Source: Streptomyces leeuwenhoekii (lineage in GTDB: Bacteria; Actinomycetota; Actinomycetes; Streptomycetales; Streptomycetaceae). From it: a DNA stretch of 64,000 bases. Position 1 is the stretch's first letter; each line of letters opens with the position of its first letter. Of the stretch, positions 39,893 to 48,698 are shown in pieces. The notes beneath the pieces were generated by a model. It searched no databases and was not told the DNA's origin. It was given only the letters and a program-made list of their open reading frames with translations. Made by a program: the position numbers and the translations under genes. The stretch lies in NCBI RefSeq assembly GCF_001013905.1, contig NZ_LN831790.1, positions 6,710,001 to 6,774,000 of the forward strand, given 5' to 3'.

Positions 39893-41089
39893 ATGGCACG
39901 GGAACAGCGGGCCGTCGTGATCGGCGGCGGGATCGGCGGACTGACCGCGGCGGCGGCCCTGCACCTGCGCGGCTTCCGGGTCACCGTCCTGGAACGGGCC
40001 CGGTCGCTCCGCCCGGCCGGCGCCGCCACCTCCCTGGCGCCGAACGCGCTGCGCGCCCTGGACGTCATCGGCGTCGGCGACCGGATCCGCGACCTGGCCG
40101 CCTGGCAGGGCGACGGAGGACTGCGCACCCCGCGCGGGCGCTGGCTCGCCCGCGCCGACGCCCGGGCGGTCGCCGAGCGGTTCGGCGGCCCGCTCGTCCT
40201 GCTCCACCGGGCCACCCTCGTCGACATCCTGGCCGATCGGCTCCCGCCGGGCAGCGTCCGCACGGCGGCCGCCGCCACCCTGGCCGACGCGGGAGCACCG
40301 GGCCGGCCCGCCCGCGTGCGCACGCCCGACGGCGAACTGGAAGCCGACCTCGTGGTGGGCGCCGACGGCATCCACTCCGCCGTGCGCGGCACCCTGTTCC
40401 CCGGCCACCCCGGCCCCGTCTACTCCGGGTTCACCACCTGGCGGGTCGTGATCCCGCTGCCCGGCGCGCGGTTCGCCTCCCACGAGACCTGGGGCCGGGG
40501 CCGCATCTGGGGCAGCCACCCCCTCAAGGACGGCCGGGTCTACGCCTACGCGGCCGCCCTCGCCCCCGCCGGAGAGCGGGCGCCCGACGACGAGAAGGCG
40601 GAACTGCTGCGCCGGTTCGGCGACTGGCACCACCCGGTCCCCGCGGTCCTGGCCGCCGCGCGCCCCGAGGACGTGCTCCGCCACGACGTGCACCACCTCG
40701 CCGAGCCGCTGCCCGCCTTCCATCACGGCCGGGTGGCCCTCCTCGGCGACGCCGCCCACGCCATGCCCCCGACGCTGGGCCAGGGCGGCAACCAGGCCGT
40801 CGAGGACGCTGTTGTCCTCGCCCACCACCACGAGGACCTCGCCGCCTACACCGCGGCCCGCCTGCCCCGGACGACGGCCGTCGCGCGCCAGGCCGTCAAG
40901 GTCGCCCGGCTCAACATGACGGCCGGCCGCGCCGCCGTCGCCGTACGCGACACCGTGATCACCGCACTGTCGAAGGCCGGGCCCGCGCTGTTCCTGCGCG
41001 GCTTCGACGGCATCGCCGACTGGCGGCCGCCGCAGCCGCCGTATGCTGCGCAGCACACCCAGGTCGGTAACCAGAGGAGAACTCCGTGA
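39893..41089 (+). CDS. FAD-dependent aromatic-type monooxygenase
   Basis: 398 residues of the group A flavoprotein monooxygenases: GGGIGGLTAAAALHLRGFRV, VVGADGIHS and GDAAHAMPPTLGQGGNQA. ATG 39893 follows GGGGGAG at 2 bases. Its stop overlaps the GTG of a Gfo/Idh gene (GTGA), so the two are coupled. The divergent TetR and operators suggest induction by its own substrate or a related drug. Confidence 0.9.
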   Translation: MAREQRAVVIGGGIGGLTAAAALHLRGFRVTVLERARSLRPAGAATSLAPNALRALDVIGVGDRIRDLAAWQGDGGLRTPRGRWLARADARAVAERFGGPLVLLHRATLVDILADRLPPGSVRTAAAATLADAGAPGRPARVRTPDGELEADLVVGADGIHSAVRGTLFPGHPGPVYSGFTTWRVVIPLPGARFASHETWGRGRIWGSHPLKDGRVYAYAAALAPAGERAPDDEKAELLRRFGDWHHPVPAVLAAARPEDVLRHDVHHLAEPLPAFHHGRVALLGDAAHAMPPTLGQGGNQAVEDAVVLAHHHEDLAAYTAARLPRTTAVARQAVKVARLNMTAGRAAVAVRDTVITALSKAGPALFLRGFDGIADWRPPQPPYAAQHTQVGNQRRTP

Positions 41090-41991
41090 AGGTCGGCTGC
41101 ATCGGACTCGGTGACATCGCGCAGAAGGCCTACCTTCCGGTACTCGCCTTCCAGCCCGGCGTCGAGCTGCACCTGCAGACCCGCACCCCCGCGACACTGA
41201 CCCGGGTCGCCGACGGCCTGCACCTCCCGCCGGAGCGGCGCCACGCCGACCTCGACGCGCTGCTCGCCCAGGACCTGGACGCGGCCTTCGTGCACGCCCC
41301 CACCGACGTCCACCCCCAGATCGTGACCCGGCTGCTGGAGGCGGGCGTGGCGACGTACGTCGACAAGCCGCTCGCCTACGAACTGGCCGACTCCCGGCGG
41401 CTGGTCGCGCTCGCCGAGGAGCGGGGCGTCGGCCTGGCGGTCGGCTTCAACCGCCGCCACGCCCCCGGCTACGCGCAGTGCGCCGAGCACCCGCGTGAGC
41501 TGATCCTCCTGCAGAAGAACCGCACCGGGCTGCCTGAGCGCCCGCGCACGATGATCCTCGACGACTTCATCCACGTCGTCGACACCCTGCGCTTCCTCGC
41601 GCCCGGACCGATCGACGACGTCACCGTCCGCGCCCGCGCCGTCGACGGGCTGCTCCACCACGTCGTGCTCCAGCTCGCCGGGGACGGCTTCACCGCGCTC
41701 GGCGTGATGAACCGGCTCAGCGGCTCGACGGAGGAGATCCTGGAGGTCTCCGGGCGGGACGCCAAACGGCAGGTGGTCAACCTCGCCGAGGTGATCGACC
41801 ACAAGGGGCAGCCGACCGTGCGGCGGCGCGGGGACTGGGTGCCGGTGGCCCGGCAGCGCGGCATCGAGCAGGCGGTGCTCGCCTTCCTCGACGCCGTGCG
41901 CGCGGGCAAGGTGCTCAGCGCCCGGGACGCGCTGGAGACCCATGAACTGTGCGAGCGGGTGGTACGCGAGGTCCAGGAGCGGGCCGCCTGA
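41086..41991 (+). CDS. Gfo/Idh/MocA-family oxidoreductase
   Basis: 301 residues. The N-terminal NAD(P) fold starts MKVGCIGLGDIAQKAYLPVL; the EKP-type motif appears as TYVDKPLAYEL, and VGFNRRHAP follows. GTG 41086 overlaps the stop of the monooxygenase gene. The 3' end overlaps the convergent lnt gene by 77 bases. It probably acts on a sugar or cyclitol-like substrate. Confidence 0.88.
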   Translation: MKVGCIGLGDIAQKAYLPVLAFQPGVELHLQTRTPATLTRVADGLHLPPERRHADLDALLAQDLDAAFVHAPTDVHPQIVTRLLEAGVATYVDKPLAYELADSRRLVALAEERGVGLAVGFNRRHAPGYAQCAEHPRELILLQKNRTGLPERPRTMILDDFIHVVDTLRFLAPGPIDDVTVRARAVDGLLHHVVLQLAGDGFTALGVMNRLSGSTEEILEVSGRDAKRQVVNLAEVIDHKGQPTVRRRGDWVPVARQRGIEQAVLAFLDAVRAGKVLSARDALETHELCERVVREVQERAA

Positions 41992-43498
41992 GCCGCAGCG
42001 CCCGCACGCCCTCGGCGGCGCCCCAGGCCGCGAGGACCAGCAGCGCCGCGTGCACCGGCCAGTCGCCGAGGCGGACGTAGGGCGTGCTGCCGTGCGCCAG
42101 CGGGACGTCGTGGACGTACGCGGCGGACGCGCCGGTGCCGAGCCACGGCCCGACGCGCGCCCCGCTCGCGTCGTACACGGCCGAGACCCCGGTCAGCGTC
42201 GCGTGGACCATGGGCCGGCCGGTCTCGGCGGCCCGCAGCGCGGCCAGCGAGGCGTGCTGCCGCGGCGCCCAGCTCTGCTGGAACGTCGAGGTCGACGACT
42301 GGGCGATCAGCACCTCGGCGCCGCCCTCGGCGAGATGGCGGCTCATGTCGGGGAAGGCGCTCTCGAAGCACACCATGGGGCCGATCATCAGCCCGTCCCC
42401 GGCGTCCATCACCACTTGCGCCGAGCCGCGCCTGCGGTCCTCGCCCGCCGCCTCGCCGACGGAGGTGGCCCATCCGAGCAGGGAACGGGCCGGGACGTAC
42501 TCGCCGAAGGGGACCAGCCGCATCTTGTCGTAGCGGTCCCCGGTCGGGCCGTCGGGGCCGACCAGCACCGAGCTCTTGTAGATGCCGGGCTTGTCCGAGC
42601 GCCGCGCGTCCACGTTGACCAGCAGGCCGGCGCCGGTCTCGCGCGACAGCGCCGCGAGCCGCCGCGCCAGATCGGGCCGCTCGTCCAGGTCGAAGCCGAC
42701 GCTGCTCTCGCCCCACACGATCAGGTCCGCGCCCCGGCCCGCGAGGCGGCGGGTGAGTTCCTCCTCGCGGTCGAACCGGCGGTCGGCGCTGTGCGCGCCC
42801 ACGACGACACCCGGCTGCACCACGGCGATCCGCACCCGCTCGTCGGTGCCGGGGCGCGGGGTCCACGCCCCGGCCGCCGAGACGGCGACGGCGCAGACGG
42901 CCAGCCCGGCCACCGCGGCCACCCGGGCCCGGCGCAGCGCGATCAGGACGGCGACGGCGGCGTTGACCGCCACCAGCAGGAAACTGATCAGCCACACCCC
43001 GCCCACCGCGGCCAGCCGCAGCGCCGGCGCCACCTGCCACTGGCTGGCGCCGAACATGCCCCAGGGGCCGCCCAGCCCCTGCCAGGAGCGGACCAGTTCG
43101 ATGGCCAGCCAGCCCGACGGCAGGACGAGAAGCGCCACCGCCACCCGGCCCGGCGAGGGCACACCGCCCAGCGTGCGGCGCACCAGCCAGCCCCAGGGCG
43201 CCCACAGCGCGCCGAGCAGCGCGGCGAGGACGAACGTGAACACATGCAGGTTCGGCAGCAGCCAGTGGTGCATCGCCAGCATGAACCCGAACCCGCCGCA
43301 CCAGCCGTCGTACGCCGCCCGCCGCCCGGTCGGCGCGCCCCGGACCAGCAGCAGCCACGGCACCAGGGCGACGCAGGCCCACCACCACAGGCCCGGGGCC
43401 GGGAAGGCCAGCACGGGCAGGGCGCCCGCCAGCGCTGCGGCGGCCGAGCGCCACCACGGAGCGGACGGGGAGACGAGCCGGTGAGCGAGCGACTTCAT
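41915..43498 (-). CDS. lnt: Apolipoprotein N-acyltransferase
   Basis: 527 residues: about seven N-terminal membrane helices, then a periplasmic-side nitrilase domain with catalytic Glu (VWGESSVGFD), Lys (YDKMRLVPFGEY) and Cys (MVCFESAFPD), and a last C-terminal helix. It transfers a third acyl chain to lipoproteins, several of which are encoded in this window. ATG 43498 has GGAGG 6 bases upstream. The 3' end is antisense to the Gfo/Idh gene for 77 bases. Confidence 0.93.
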   Translation of the reverse strand: MKSLAHRLVSPSAPWWRSAAAALAGALPVLAFPAPGLWWWACVALVPWLLLVRGAPTGRRAAYDGWCGGFGFMLAMHHWLLPNLHVFTFVLAALLGALWAPWGWLVRRTLGGVPSPGRVAVALLVLPSGWLAIELVRSWQGLGGPWGMFGASQWQVAPALRLAAVGGVWLISFLLVAVNAAVAVLIALRRARVAAVAGLAVCAVAVSAAGAWTPRPGTDERVRIAVVQPGVVVGAHSADRRFDREEELTRRLAGRGADLIVWGESSVGFDLDERPDLARRLAALSRETGAGLLVNVDARRSDKPGIYKSSVLVGPDGPTGDRYDKMRLVPFGEYVPARSLLGWATSVGEAAGEDRRRGSAQVVMDAGDGLMIGPMVCFESAFPDMSRHLAEGGAEVLIAQSSTSTFQQSWAPRQHASLAALRAAETGRPMVHATLTGVSAVYDASGARVGPWLGTGASAAYVHDVPLAHGSTPYVRLGDWPVHAALLVLAAWGAAEGVRALRLRRPAPGPRVPPARTVHGSPARPGR

Positions 43499-43675
43499 GG
43501 GCGCCTCCCTACCCCGTGAGTGCCTCCAGTGTGCGCCCTGCCGGTGAGCGAAGGTCCAGGGTGCCTGTTCAGTTGATCACACCGGCCGTCCGTCCGCCGG
43601 GAAGGCGGGCACGGCGCCCCGGGACGGGCGATATCCGGTGGCGGACCGGGGCCGCGCCGCTCCAGGCTGTGCCGC

Positions 43676-44278
43676 ATGAACGATCAGCAGTCCCCCAAGT
43701 ACCGAATACGGGCCCGGTACACCGACACCACCGTCACCGTCTATCAGGCGTACGGCCCGCACATCGGCCGTGCCGCCGCCCGCGACGGCCGCTTCCCGCC
43801 CTCCTGGAAGCGCGACCGCATGACGTGGATCAAGCCGTCCTTCCTGTGGATGATGTACCGCTGCGGCTGGGGCACCAAGGAGAACCAGGAGACCGTCCTC
43901 GCCGTGGAGATCAGCAGGGAGGGCTTCGCCTGGGCCCTGCGCCACGCGTGCCTGTCCCACCACGTCCCCGCCCTGCACGGTGACACGGCCCAGTGGAAGC
44001 GGCGGCTGAAGCAGGTCCCCGCGCGGGTGCAGTGGGACCCCGAGCGCGACCTGCGGCTCGATCCGCTGCCCCACCGGTCGCTCCAGTTGGGACTCGGGGG
44101 CGAGGCGGCGGCGCGGTACGCCGACGAGTGGATCGCCGGTATCGAGGACGTGACGCCGCTCGCCCACGAGATCCACGCGCTGGTCCGCGCGGGCGAGCTC
44201 GAACGGGCCGCCGGGCTGCTCCCCGAGGAGCGGCCCTATCCGCTCGAGGGGGATGACCTCGCGCACCTGTGCCCCTAG
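43676..44278 (+). CDS. DUF4291-family protein
   Basis: 200 residues with the family features YQAYGPHIGRAAARDGRFP, RMTWIKPSFLWMMYRCGW and VQWDPERDLRLDPL. Function unknown; the fold is thought to be related to ADP-ribosyl or nucleotide-binding proteins, but I cannot confirm it from sequence. CAGGCT (43663-43668) lies 7 bases before the ATG and there is no Shine-Dalgarno sequence. The start of the next gene's promoter overlaps its stop. Confidence 0.85.
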   Translation: MNDQQSPKYRIRARYTDTTVTVYQAYGPHIGRAAARDGRFPPSWKRDRMTWIKPSFLWMMYRCGWGTKENQETVLAVEISREGFAWALRHACLSHHVPALHGDTAQWKRRLKQVPARVQWDPERDLRLDPLPHRSLQLGLGGEAAARYADEWIAGIEDVTPLAHEIHALVRAGELERAAGLLPEERPYPLEGDDLAHLCP

Positions 44279-44297
44279 GATGATCGATGATCGATCA
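44253..44297 (+). promoter_or_regulatory. Promoter and 17-bp operator for the SDR at 44319
   Basis: ATGACC (44253-44258) and TAGGAT (44276-44281) are separated by 17 bases. Immediately downstream, TGATCGAT (44281-44288) and ATCGATCA (44290-44297) form a perfect inverted repeat around one G, covering the expected transcription start. This is a textbook repressor position. Confidence 0.65.
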
Positions 44298-44318
44298 AAG
44301 GCGCTCCAGGAGGTTCCC

Positions 44319-45059
44319 ATGTCACGTCCGGTCACGGTGGTCACCGGCGGCAGCCGCGGCATCGGCGCGGCGACCTGCCTGCGCCTGGCGGCGGACGGCC
44401 ACGACGTGGCGGTGGGCTACGTCCGGGACGAGGCGGCGGCGCGGGCGGTCGCGGACGGTGTGCGCGAGGCCGGCGGGAGCGCGGTCGCGGTACGGGTGGA
44501 CACCGCGGTCGAGGCGGACGTCGAGCGGCTCTTCGAGGTGGCGCGGGAGCGGCTCGGGCCGGTGACCGGCCTGGTGAACAACGCGGCGGTGACCGGACCG
44601 CTGGGCCGCTTCACCGACGTCGGCACCGAGACCCTGCGCCGGGTCGTCGACGTGAACCTCATGGGGGTCCTGCTCTGCTCCCGGCGCGCGGCGCAGCTCA
44701 TGACGGAGCGGGGCGGCGGCGTGATCGTCAACGTGTCCTCGGGCGCCGCGACCCTCGGGAGCCCGGGGGAGTACGTGCACTACGCGGCGACCAAGGCCGC
44801 CGTCGACGCGCTGACCGTGGGCCTGGCCAAGGAGCTCGGCCCGGACGGCGTCCGGGTCAACGCGGTCGCTCCCGGGGCCGTCGACACCGAGATGCACGCC
44901 GCGATGGGCGATCCGGACCGCGCCTTCCGGATGGCGGACTCCATCCCGCTGCGCCGCCCGGGCCGGGCGGACGAGATCGCCGCCGCCATCGCGTGGCTGA
45001 TGTCGGCGGACGCCTCGTACACGACCGGTGCGGTACTGCGGGTGGCGGGCGGACGCTGA
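44319..45059 (+). CDS. SDR-family oxidoreductase
   Basis: 246 residues with VTGGSRGIGAATCLRL, NNAAVTGPLG, the serine in NVSSGAATLG, YAATK and YTTGAVLRVAGG, so catalysis should be intact. AGGAGG lies 5 bases before the ATG. Tight repression by a factor bound at 44281-44297 is likely. The substrate is unknown. Confidence 0.9.
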   Translation: MSRPVTVVTGGSRGIGAATCLRLAADGHDVAVGYVRDEAAARAVADGVREAGGSAVAVRVDTAVEADVERLFEVARERLGPVTGLVNNAAVTGPLGRFTDVGTETLRRVVDVNLMGVLLCSRRAAQLMTERGGGVIVNVSSGAATLGSPGEYVHYAATKAAVDALTVGLAKELGPDGVRVNAVAPGAVDTEMHAAMGDPDRAFRMADSIPLRRPGRADEIAAAIAWLMSADASYTTGAVLRVAGGR

Positions 45060-45083
45060 GCAGTGGCGGCGGGGCCGCGCCGC

Positions 45084-45263
45084 TCACGCGGCCTCGATCA
45101 CTTCTCCCCGGATCGCGGCCGCCCACTCGACGACCAACAGCTCGTACTCCGCGCGGTCCTGGGCCGACAGGGACCCTCGCGCACGTCGCCACAGGTCACG
45201 GATCTGCTCGTTCAGCTCGGCGGCAGACCGCACGGAACCAGGGGTCACGGAATCGGGGGACAT
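45084..45263 (-). CDS. Small helical hypothetical protein (59 aa)
   Basis: Begins MSPDSVTPGSVRSAAELNEQ and continues as an amphipathic helix pair (IRDLWRRARGSLSAQDRAEY, ELLVVEWAAAIRGEV). No known domain. TAGGCT on the coding strand ends 7 bases before the ATG, supporting a leaderless mRNA and this start. It is convergent with the SDR, whose stop is 24 bases away. Confidence 0.75.
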   Translation of the reverse strand: MSPDSVTPGSVRSAAELNEQIRDLWRRARGSLSAQDRAEYELLVVEWAAAIRGEVIEAA

Positions 45264-45448
45264 GCGGACAAGCCTAGGGGCAAGCACTGACACTGCGCTA
45301 CCGGACGGCTACACAGCTCGTCACAGGCCCGCCACAATGCACGCGGCCCGCCCACGCCCCGCCCGGGGCTCCCGGGCCCGGCACCATCGGCCGCGGGTCG
45401 AGCTCCCCCCACCCCGCGGACTCTCCGTCCCGCAGAAGGCAGGAACCC

Positions 45449-45589
45449 ATGGCCGTACCACTCCTCGTAGGCGTCACCGTGCTGACCGGCGTCACCGTCG
45501 CGGCCGCCTGGATCGGCCGCGCCTTCTGCAAGGCGTGCCGGGAGCGGGCACGCGTGTCCACCGCCGAGGGCGCCGACGGCCCGTCCTGA
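45449..45589 (+). CDS. 46-residue single-helix membrane protein
   Basis: Encodes MAVPLLVGVTVLTGVTVAAA and then WIGRAFCKACRERARVSTAE: one membrane helix followed by a basic tail with two cysteines in CKAC. AGGAACCC gives a ribosome-binding site 5 bases before the ATG. Its size and topology fit a small membrane-associated regulator, but no family is recognised. Confidence 0.6.
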   Translation: MAVPLLVGVTVLTGVTVAAAWIGRAFCKACRERARVSTAEGADGPS

Positions 45590-45699
45590 CGCCGGGGCTC
45601 GCCGGCGGCCATGGCCGGGGACGGGGGAGGTTCGCCGCTCCTCAGCGGCGGCTCAGATCCGGGGCATAGACCGGGACGACGACCTCTAGGCTTCCCGGA

Positions 45700-46341
45700 G
45701 TGATCGAAACAGTTGTCCTCGACGTAGGCGAGACCATTACCCGCGACGACCGCTACTGGGCCTCCTGGGCCGACTGGCTTGCTGTTCCCCGACACACGCT
45801 GTCGGCCCTCGTCGGTGCCGTCGTCGCCCAAGGCCGTGACAACGCCGACGCGCTCAGACTTGCCCGGCCCGGCATCGACCTCGCCGCCGAGTACCACGCC
45901 CGTGAGGCCGCCGGCCGCGGTGAGGACCTCGATGAGACCGATCTGTACGACGACGTCCGCCCGGCCCTGTCCGAGCTGCGCCGGCTCGGCGTCCGTGTCG
46001 TCATCGCCGGGAACCAGACGCCCCGCGTGGGGGAACTGCTCCGGGACTTGGATCTGCCCGCCGACCTGATCGTGACGTCCGGGGAGTGGGGTGTGGCCAA
46101 GCCCCATCCAACCTTCTTCGACCGGGTGTTGGAGGTGGCACAAGCGGCGCCGGTCGCGACGGTGTACGTCGGCGATCACCCTGCCAACGACCTGTATCCG
46201 GCGAAGGCCGCGGGCCTGCGGACTGCCCACCTGCGGCGTGGCCCGTGGGGGCATCTGTGGGCCGACTCCCCGGACGTCGTGGAGGCCGCGGACTGGCGGA
46301 TCGACCGCCTCACGGATCTCGTCGCTCTCCTCGCCGAGTAG
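45700..46341 (+). CDS. HAD-superfamily hydrolase
   Basis: 213 residues. Motif I is VLDVGETITRDD, with the nucleophile Asp near residue 8 but Gly in place of the second Asp; motif II is IAGNQTP, motif III includes GVAKPHP, and motif IV is VGDHPANDLYPAKAAG. It should hydrolyse a phosphate ester, though the missing general acid may alter activity. GTG 45700 lies 7 bases after TAGGCT. It is upstream of an XRE regulator on the same strand. Confidence 0.85.
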   Translation: MIETVVLDVGETITRDDRYWASWADWLAVPRHTLSALVGAVVAQGRDNADALRLARPGIDLAAEYHAREAAGRGEDLDETDLYDDVRPALSELRRLGVRVVIAGNQTPRVGELLRDLDLPADLIVTSGEWGVAKPHPTFFDRVLEVAQAAPVATVYVGDHPANDLYPAKAAGLRTAHLRRGPWGHLWADSPDVVEAADWRIDRLTDLVALLAE

Positions 46342-46412
46342 CCGCGCCGCGACGGCCCCGCTCGGGTGCCGGACGGGGCCGTCCATGTAATCAGCACGTC
46401 ACCGCGCGAGTA

Positions 46413-46438
46413 CGGTTCGGAGCGGACGCACCGAACCG
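46413..46438 (+). promoter_or_regulatory. Inverted-repeat operator before the XRE-TPR gene
   Basis: CGGTTCGG (46413-46420) and CCGAACCG (46431-46438) are a perfect 8-bp inverted repeat with a 10-base spacer, ending 8 bases before the ATG. It is a good candidate for autoregulation. Confidence 0.6.
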
Positions 46439-46446
46439 GAGTCAGT

Positions 46447-47628
46447 ATGCCCACCCACCCACTGCGTGAGGCAGGCCGCCGCATCGCCGTCACCCGCCGC
46501 GCGCGACGCATGACACAAGCCGACCTCGCCCGTGCCGCTTACGTCTCACTGGCCACCATCAAAGCCATTGAGCGCGGCAGTCGGATGCCCAGCGGCGACA
46601 CTCTCGACTCCATCGCCGCTGCCCTCGGCGTGGACCCCGGCCGCCTCGCTACGGGTGCCACCCACACCGAGAGCCGCGTCCACGCCGCGCTGTCCGCGAT
46701 CTCCGCGGCAATCGCCGCCTACGACCTGCCTGGAGACCCACCCGAGCAGTCGATGGCCGGGCTCATCCAGGCCGTCGACGCGCTGGTGGACTGGCGGCTC
46801 GGCGCCCAGTACGCGCGCATCGCCAAGCATGCGCCCGGACTCCTCGCCGACACACTCGAGGCTCTGCACCACGCCACCGGCCGCGACCGGCTGCGAGCTG
46901 CCCGACTCGTCGCCACGACCGCCCGCGCAGCCGACGCCGTAGCCTTCAAGTTCGGCCAGCGAGACCTGTCTGCCAGGCTCGTCGACCTCATCCGCTGGGC
47001 TGCGCCCCAGACCGAGGACCCGCTCGTCGCAGCGATGGCCGCTTATGTGCGCACCGAAGTCTTCTTCGCGGCCCGCGCGCATGCTGTAGGACTCCGTGCA
47101 CTGGAACAGGCCATCGACGCATCTCCCAGCCCGACTGACCCCGACTCGACCGCCGCACGCGGCGCGCTCCACATGCGAGCCGCCGTCATCGCCGGCCGCG
47201 CCGGCAACCCCGACGCGGCAACCCTGCACCTTGCAGAAGCCCGCCGTCTCGGCGACGAAGTACGCGAAGGCGTATACCACGGCACGGCGTTCGGCCCCGA
47301 CTCCGTCCGCGCTCATGAGGTGTCCGTCGCCGTCAGCCTCGGCCGAGACCACCTCCAGCGCGCCTTGGATGTCGCCGCCGAATGGACCCCGCCCGACGGC
47401 CTGCCGGCGGAGCGACGATCCGGCTTCCGGATCGAGCTGGCCCGTGCCCAGCTCTGGGCGGGGCGCCCTGACGACGCCTTCGAGTCCCTGAAGGCCGCCC
47501 GCGCCATCGCTCCGCAGCACACCCGTGAGCACCCGTGGGCACGGGAAGCCGCTGCCACGATCCGCAGGCTGAAGCGCGCGGACGCGGAATCACTGACCTC
47601 GTTCGTGGAATGGATCGGCGCCGTCTGA
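46447..47628 (+). CDS. XRE-family regulator with C-terminal TPR-like region
   Basis: 393 residues. The HTH (IAVTRRARRMTQADLARAAY, VSLATIKAIERGSRMPS) is followed by about 300 helical residues resembling TPR-type sensor domains (LHMRAAVIAGRAGNPDAATL, RIELARAQLWAGRPDDAFES), an architecture used by peptide- or starvation-responsive regulators in Gram-positives. ATG 46447 follows an inverted repeat. Codon third positions look less GC-extreme than in its neighbours. It precedes the small-protein operon, the most likely target. Confidence 0.85.
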   Translation: MPTHPLREAGRRIAVTRRARRMTQADLARAAYVSLATIKAIERGSRMPSGDTLDSIAAALGVDPGRLATGATHTESRVHAALSAISAAIAAYDLPGDPPEQSMAGLIQAVDALVDWRLGAQYARIAKHAPGLLADTLEALHHATGRDRLRAARLVATTARAADAVAFKFGQRDLSARLVDLIRWAAPQTEDPLVAAMAAYVRTEVFFAARAHAVGLRALEQAIDASPSPTDPDSTAARGALHMRAAVIAGRAGNPDAATLHLAEARRLGDEVREGVYHGTAFGPDSVRAHEVSVAVSLGRDHLQRALDVAAEWTPPDGLPAERRSGFRIELARAQLWAGRPDDAFESLKAARAIAPQHTREHPWAREAAATIRRLKRADAESLTSFVEWIGAV

Positions 47629-47690
47629 CAAGTCCGTAGAGGGGAAGGGGATACAGCCTGTAGCCCTTGTACCGCTTTGCGCGCCCCATG

Positions 47691-47717
47691 ATCTGTGTGT
47701 CAGCACAACAGACAGAT
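47691..47717 (+). promoter_or_regulatory. Imperfect inverted-repeat operator before the small-protein operon
   Basis: ATCTGTGTGT (47691-47700) and ACAGACAGAT (47708-47717) are complementary at 9 of 10 positions around a 7-base spacer, directly before GGGAG (47718-47722) of the first small gene. A separate TACA-N3-TGTA motif lies near 47652. Probably bound by the upstream XRE protein or a relative. Confidence 0.55.
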
Positions 47718-47728
47718 GGGAGCGGGCT

Positions 47729-47920
47729 GTGAGCGATACGCGCACGGACGAACCGATCCGCATCACCAAGCCGGTGAGTATCGCACGGCTCCACGGTCGC
47801 GCCCGCTGGTACTGCGGCGCTGTCGCCAGAGATCTCGCCCCGGCCGGGTATGTCCGCTGCACCGGCAGTGTCCGCGTACGGCCGATCATGATTTGCGGGT
47901 GCGAGCGGAGGGCCACGTGA
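47729..47920 (+). CDS. Small cysteine-containing protein, first of a coupled trio (63 aa)
   Basis: Begins MSDTRTDEPIRITKPVSIAR and contains RWYCGAVARDLAPAGYVRC and MICGCERR: three to four cysteines in CxxxC-like spacing. GGGAG lies 6-8 bases before GTG 47729. The stop overlaps the next gene start (GTGA). No known family; a zinc- or redox-active small protein is possible. Confidence 0.6.
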   Translation: MSDTRTDEPIRITKPVSIARLHGRARWYCGAVARDLAPAGYVRCTGSVRVRPIMICGCERRAT

Positions 47921-48243
47921 CCAGCGCTACACAGGAGATCCCGCCCGAGGCGCTGTCTGCACTCGCGCTGCCTCCGCTCGACTCGCTCAGCGCGGACCGG
48001 GCCCGCGGCGCGGTGTGTCTGTGGTGTCCGGAGCGGTTGACCGCCGAGACGGCCGTGGACCTGGGCGAGCAGGCCGGCGAGGCCGGCCGCTGGTGGCCGC
48101 GTGCCTGCGGTCCGTGCACCGGCCGCCGCGCGCACCAGGCGCTGTACGCCCATGTCGCCTTCTGCGAGCCCTGCGTCGACGACGTCGGGCAGTGCCGGAC
48201 CGGTCTCGCTCTGACCCGGCTCGTGAGGAAGTACCGCCGATGA
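47917..48243 (+). CDS. Small cysteine-rich protein, second of a coupled trio (108 aa)
   Basis: Contains CLWCPERLTAETAVDLGEQA, then ACGPCTG, then FCEPCVDDVGQC: repeated CxxC pairs like a zinc ribbon. The GTG at 47917 has GGAGG upstream and overlaps the previous stop; its own stop overlaps the next ATG (ATGA). Cytoplasmic, no signal peptide. Function unknown. Confidence 0.65.
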   Translation: MTSATQEIPPEALSALALPPLDSLSADRARGAVCLWCPERLTAETAVDLGEQAGEAGRWWPRACGPCTGRRAHQALYAHVAFCEPCVDDVGQCRTGLALTRLVRKYRR

Positions 48244-48452
48244 CCCCTCCGGACAGGATGAGCCCGGCCCCCGTGCTGGGCCTGTTCCCGGCCGAGCCCG
48301 ACCCGGTGGCGGGCTGCGCCACGTGCCAGGACCTCGCCCGGAAGCGGGAAACCGCCCGGGCCGCCCGGGACGGCTCGCGCGTCTCGGACTGCAACGTCCT
48401 CGTCCGCGCCCACCCCCACGCCTCCCCCCGGTCCCTCGGCTGGCGGAGCTGA
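48240..48452 (+). CDS. Small cysteine-containing protein, third of a coupled trio (70 aa)
   Basis: Begins MTPPDRMSPAPVLGLFPAEP and contains VAGCATCQDLARKRETARAA and SDCNVLVRAHP. One CxxC pair and a third cysteine. Start and stop of adjacent genes overlap (ATGA), so its dose tracks the second gene. A strong hairpin terminator follows 130 bases later. Confidence 0.6.
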   Translation: MTPPDRMSPAPVLGLFPAEPDPVAGCATCQDLARKRETARAARDGSRVSDCNVLVRAHPHASPRSLGWRS

Positions 48453-48582
48453 GAGCTCCCGCTGGTGTCACAGGGCGAAGCCGGCGCCAGCGGGCCGGGC
48501 GGCCGGCGGCGGGGACGTGCCGGCACACCCCGAGTGCACCATCGTCATCACGCCCCGAGCCGAAGCCTTCGCCGCGCACGGC

Positions 48583-48609
48583 GAAGGCCCCCGCGAAGCG
48601 GGGGCCTTC
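48583..48609. terminator. 12-bp bidirectional hairpin terminator
   Basis: GAAGGCCCCCGC (48583-48594) and GCGGGGGCCTTC (48598-48609) pair perfectly with a GAA loop. It lies between the small-protein operon and the convergent uppP gene and can serve both. Confidence 0.9.
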
Positions 48610-48698
48610 TCGCTGTCCGGACGGAGGGCGGGCGCCGCCGGACGCCGCGAGCAACCGCAGGGCCGGCGATGGCGGAAACCGGCGGTCAGGTCCTCGTC

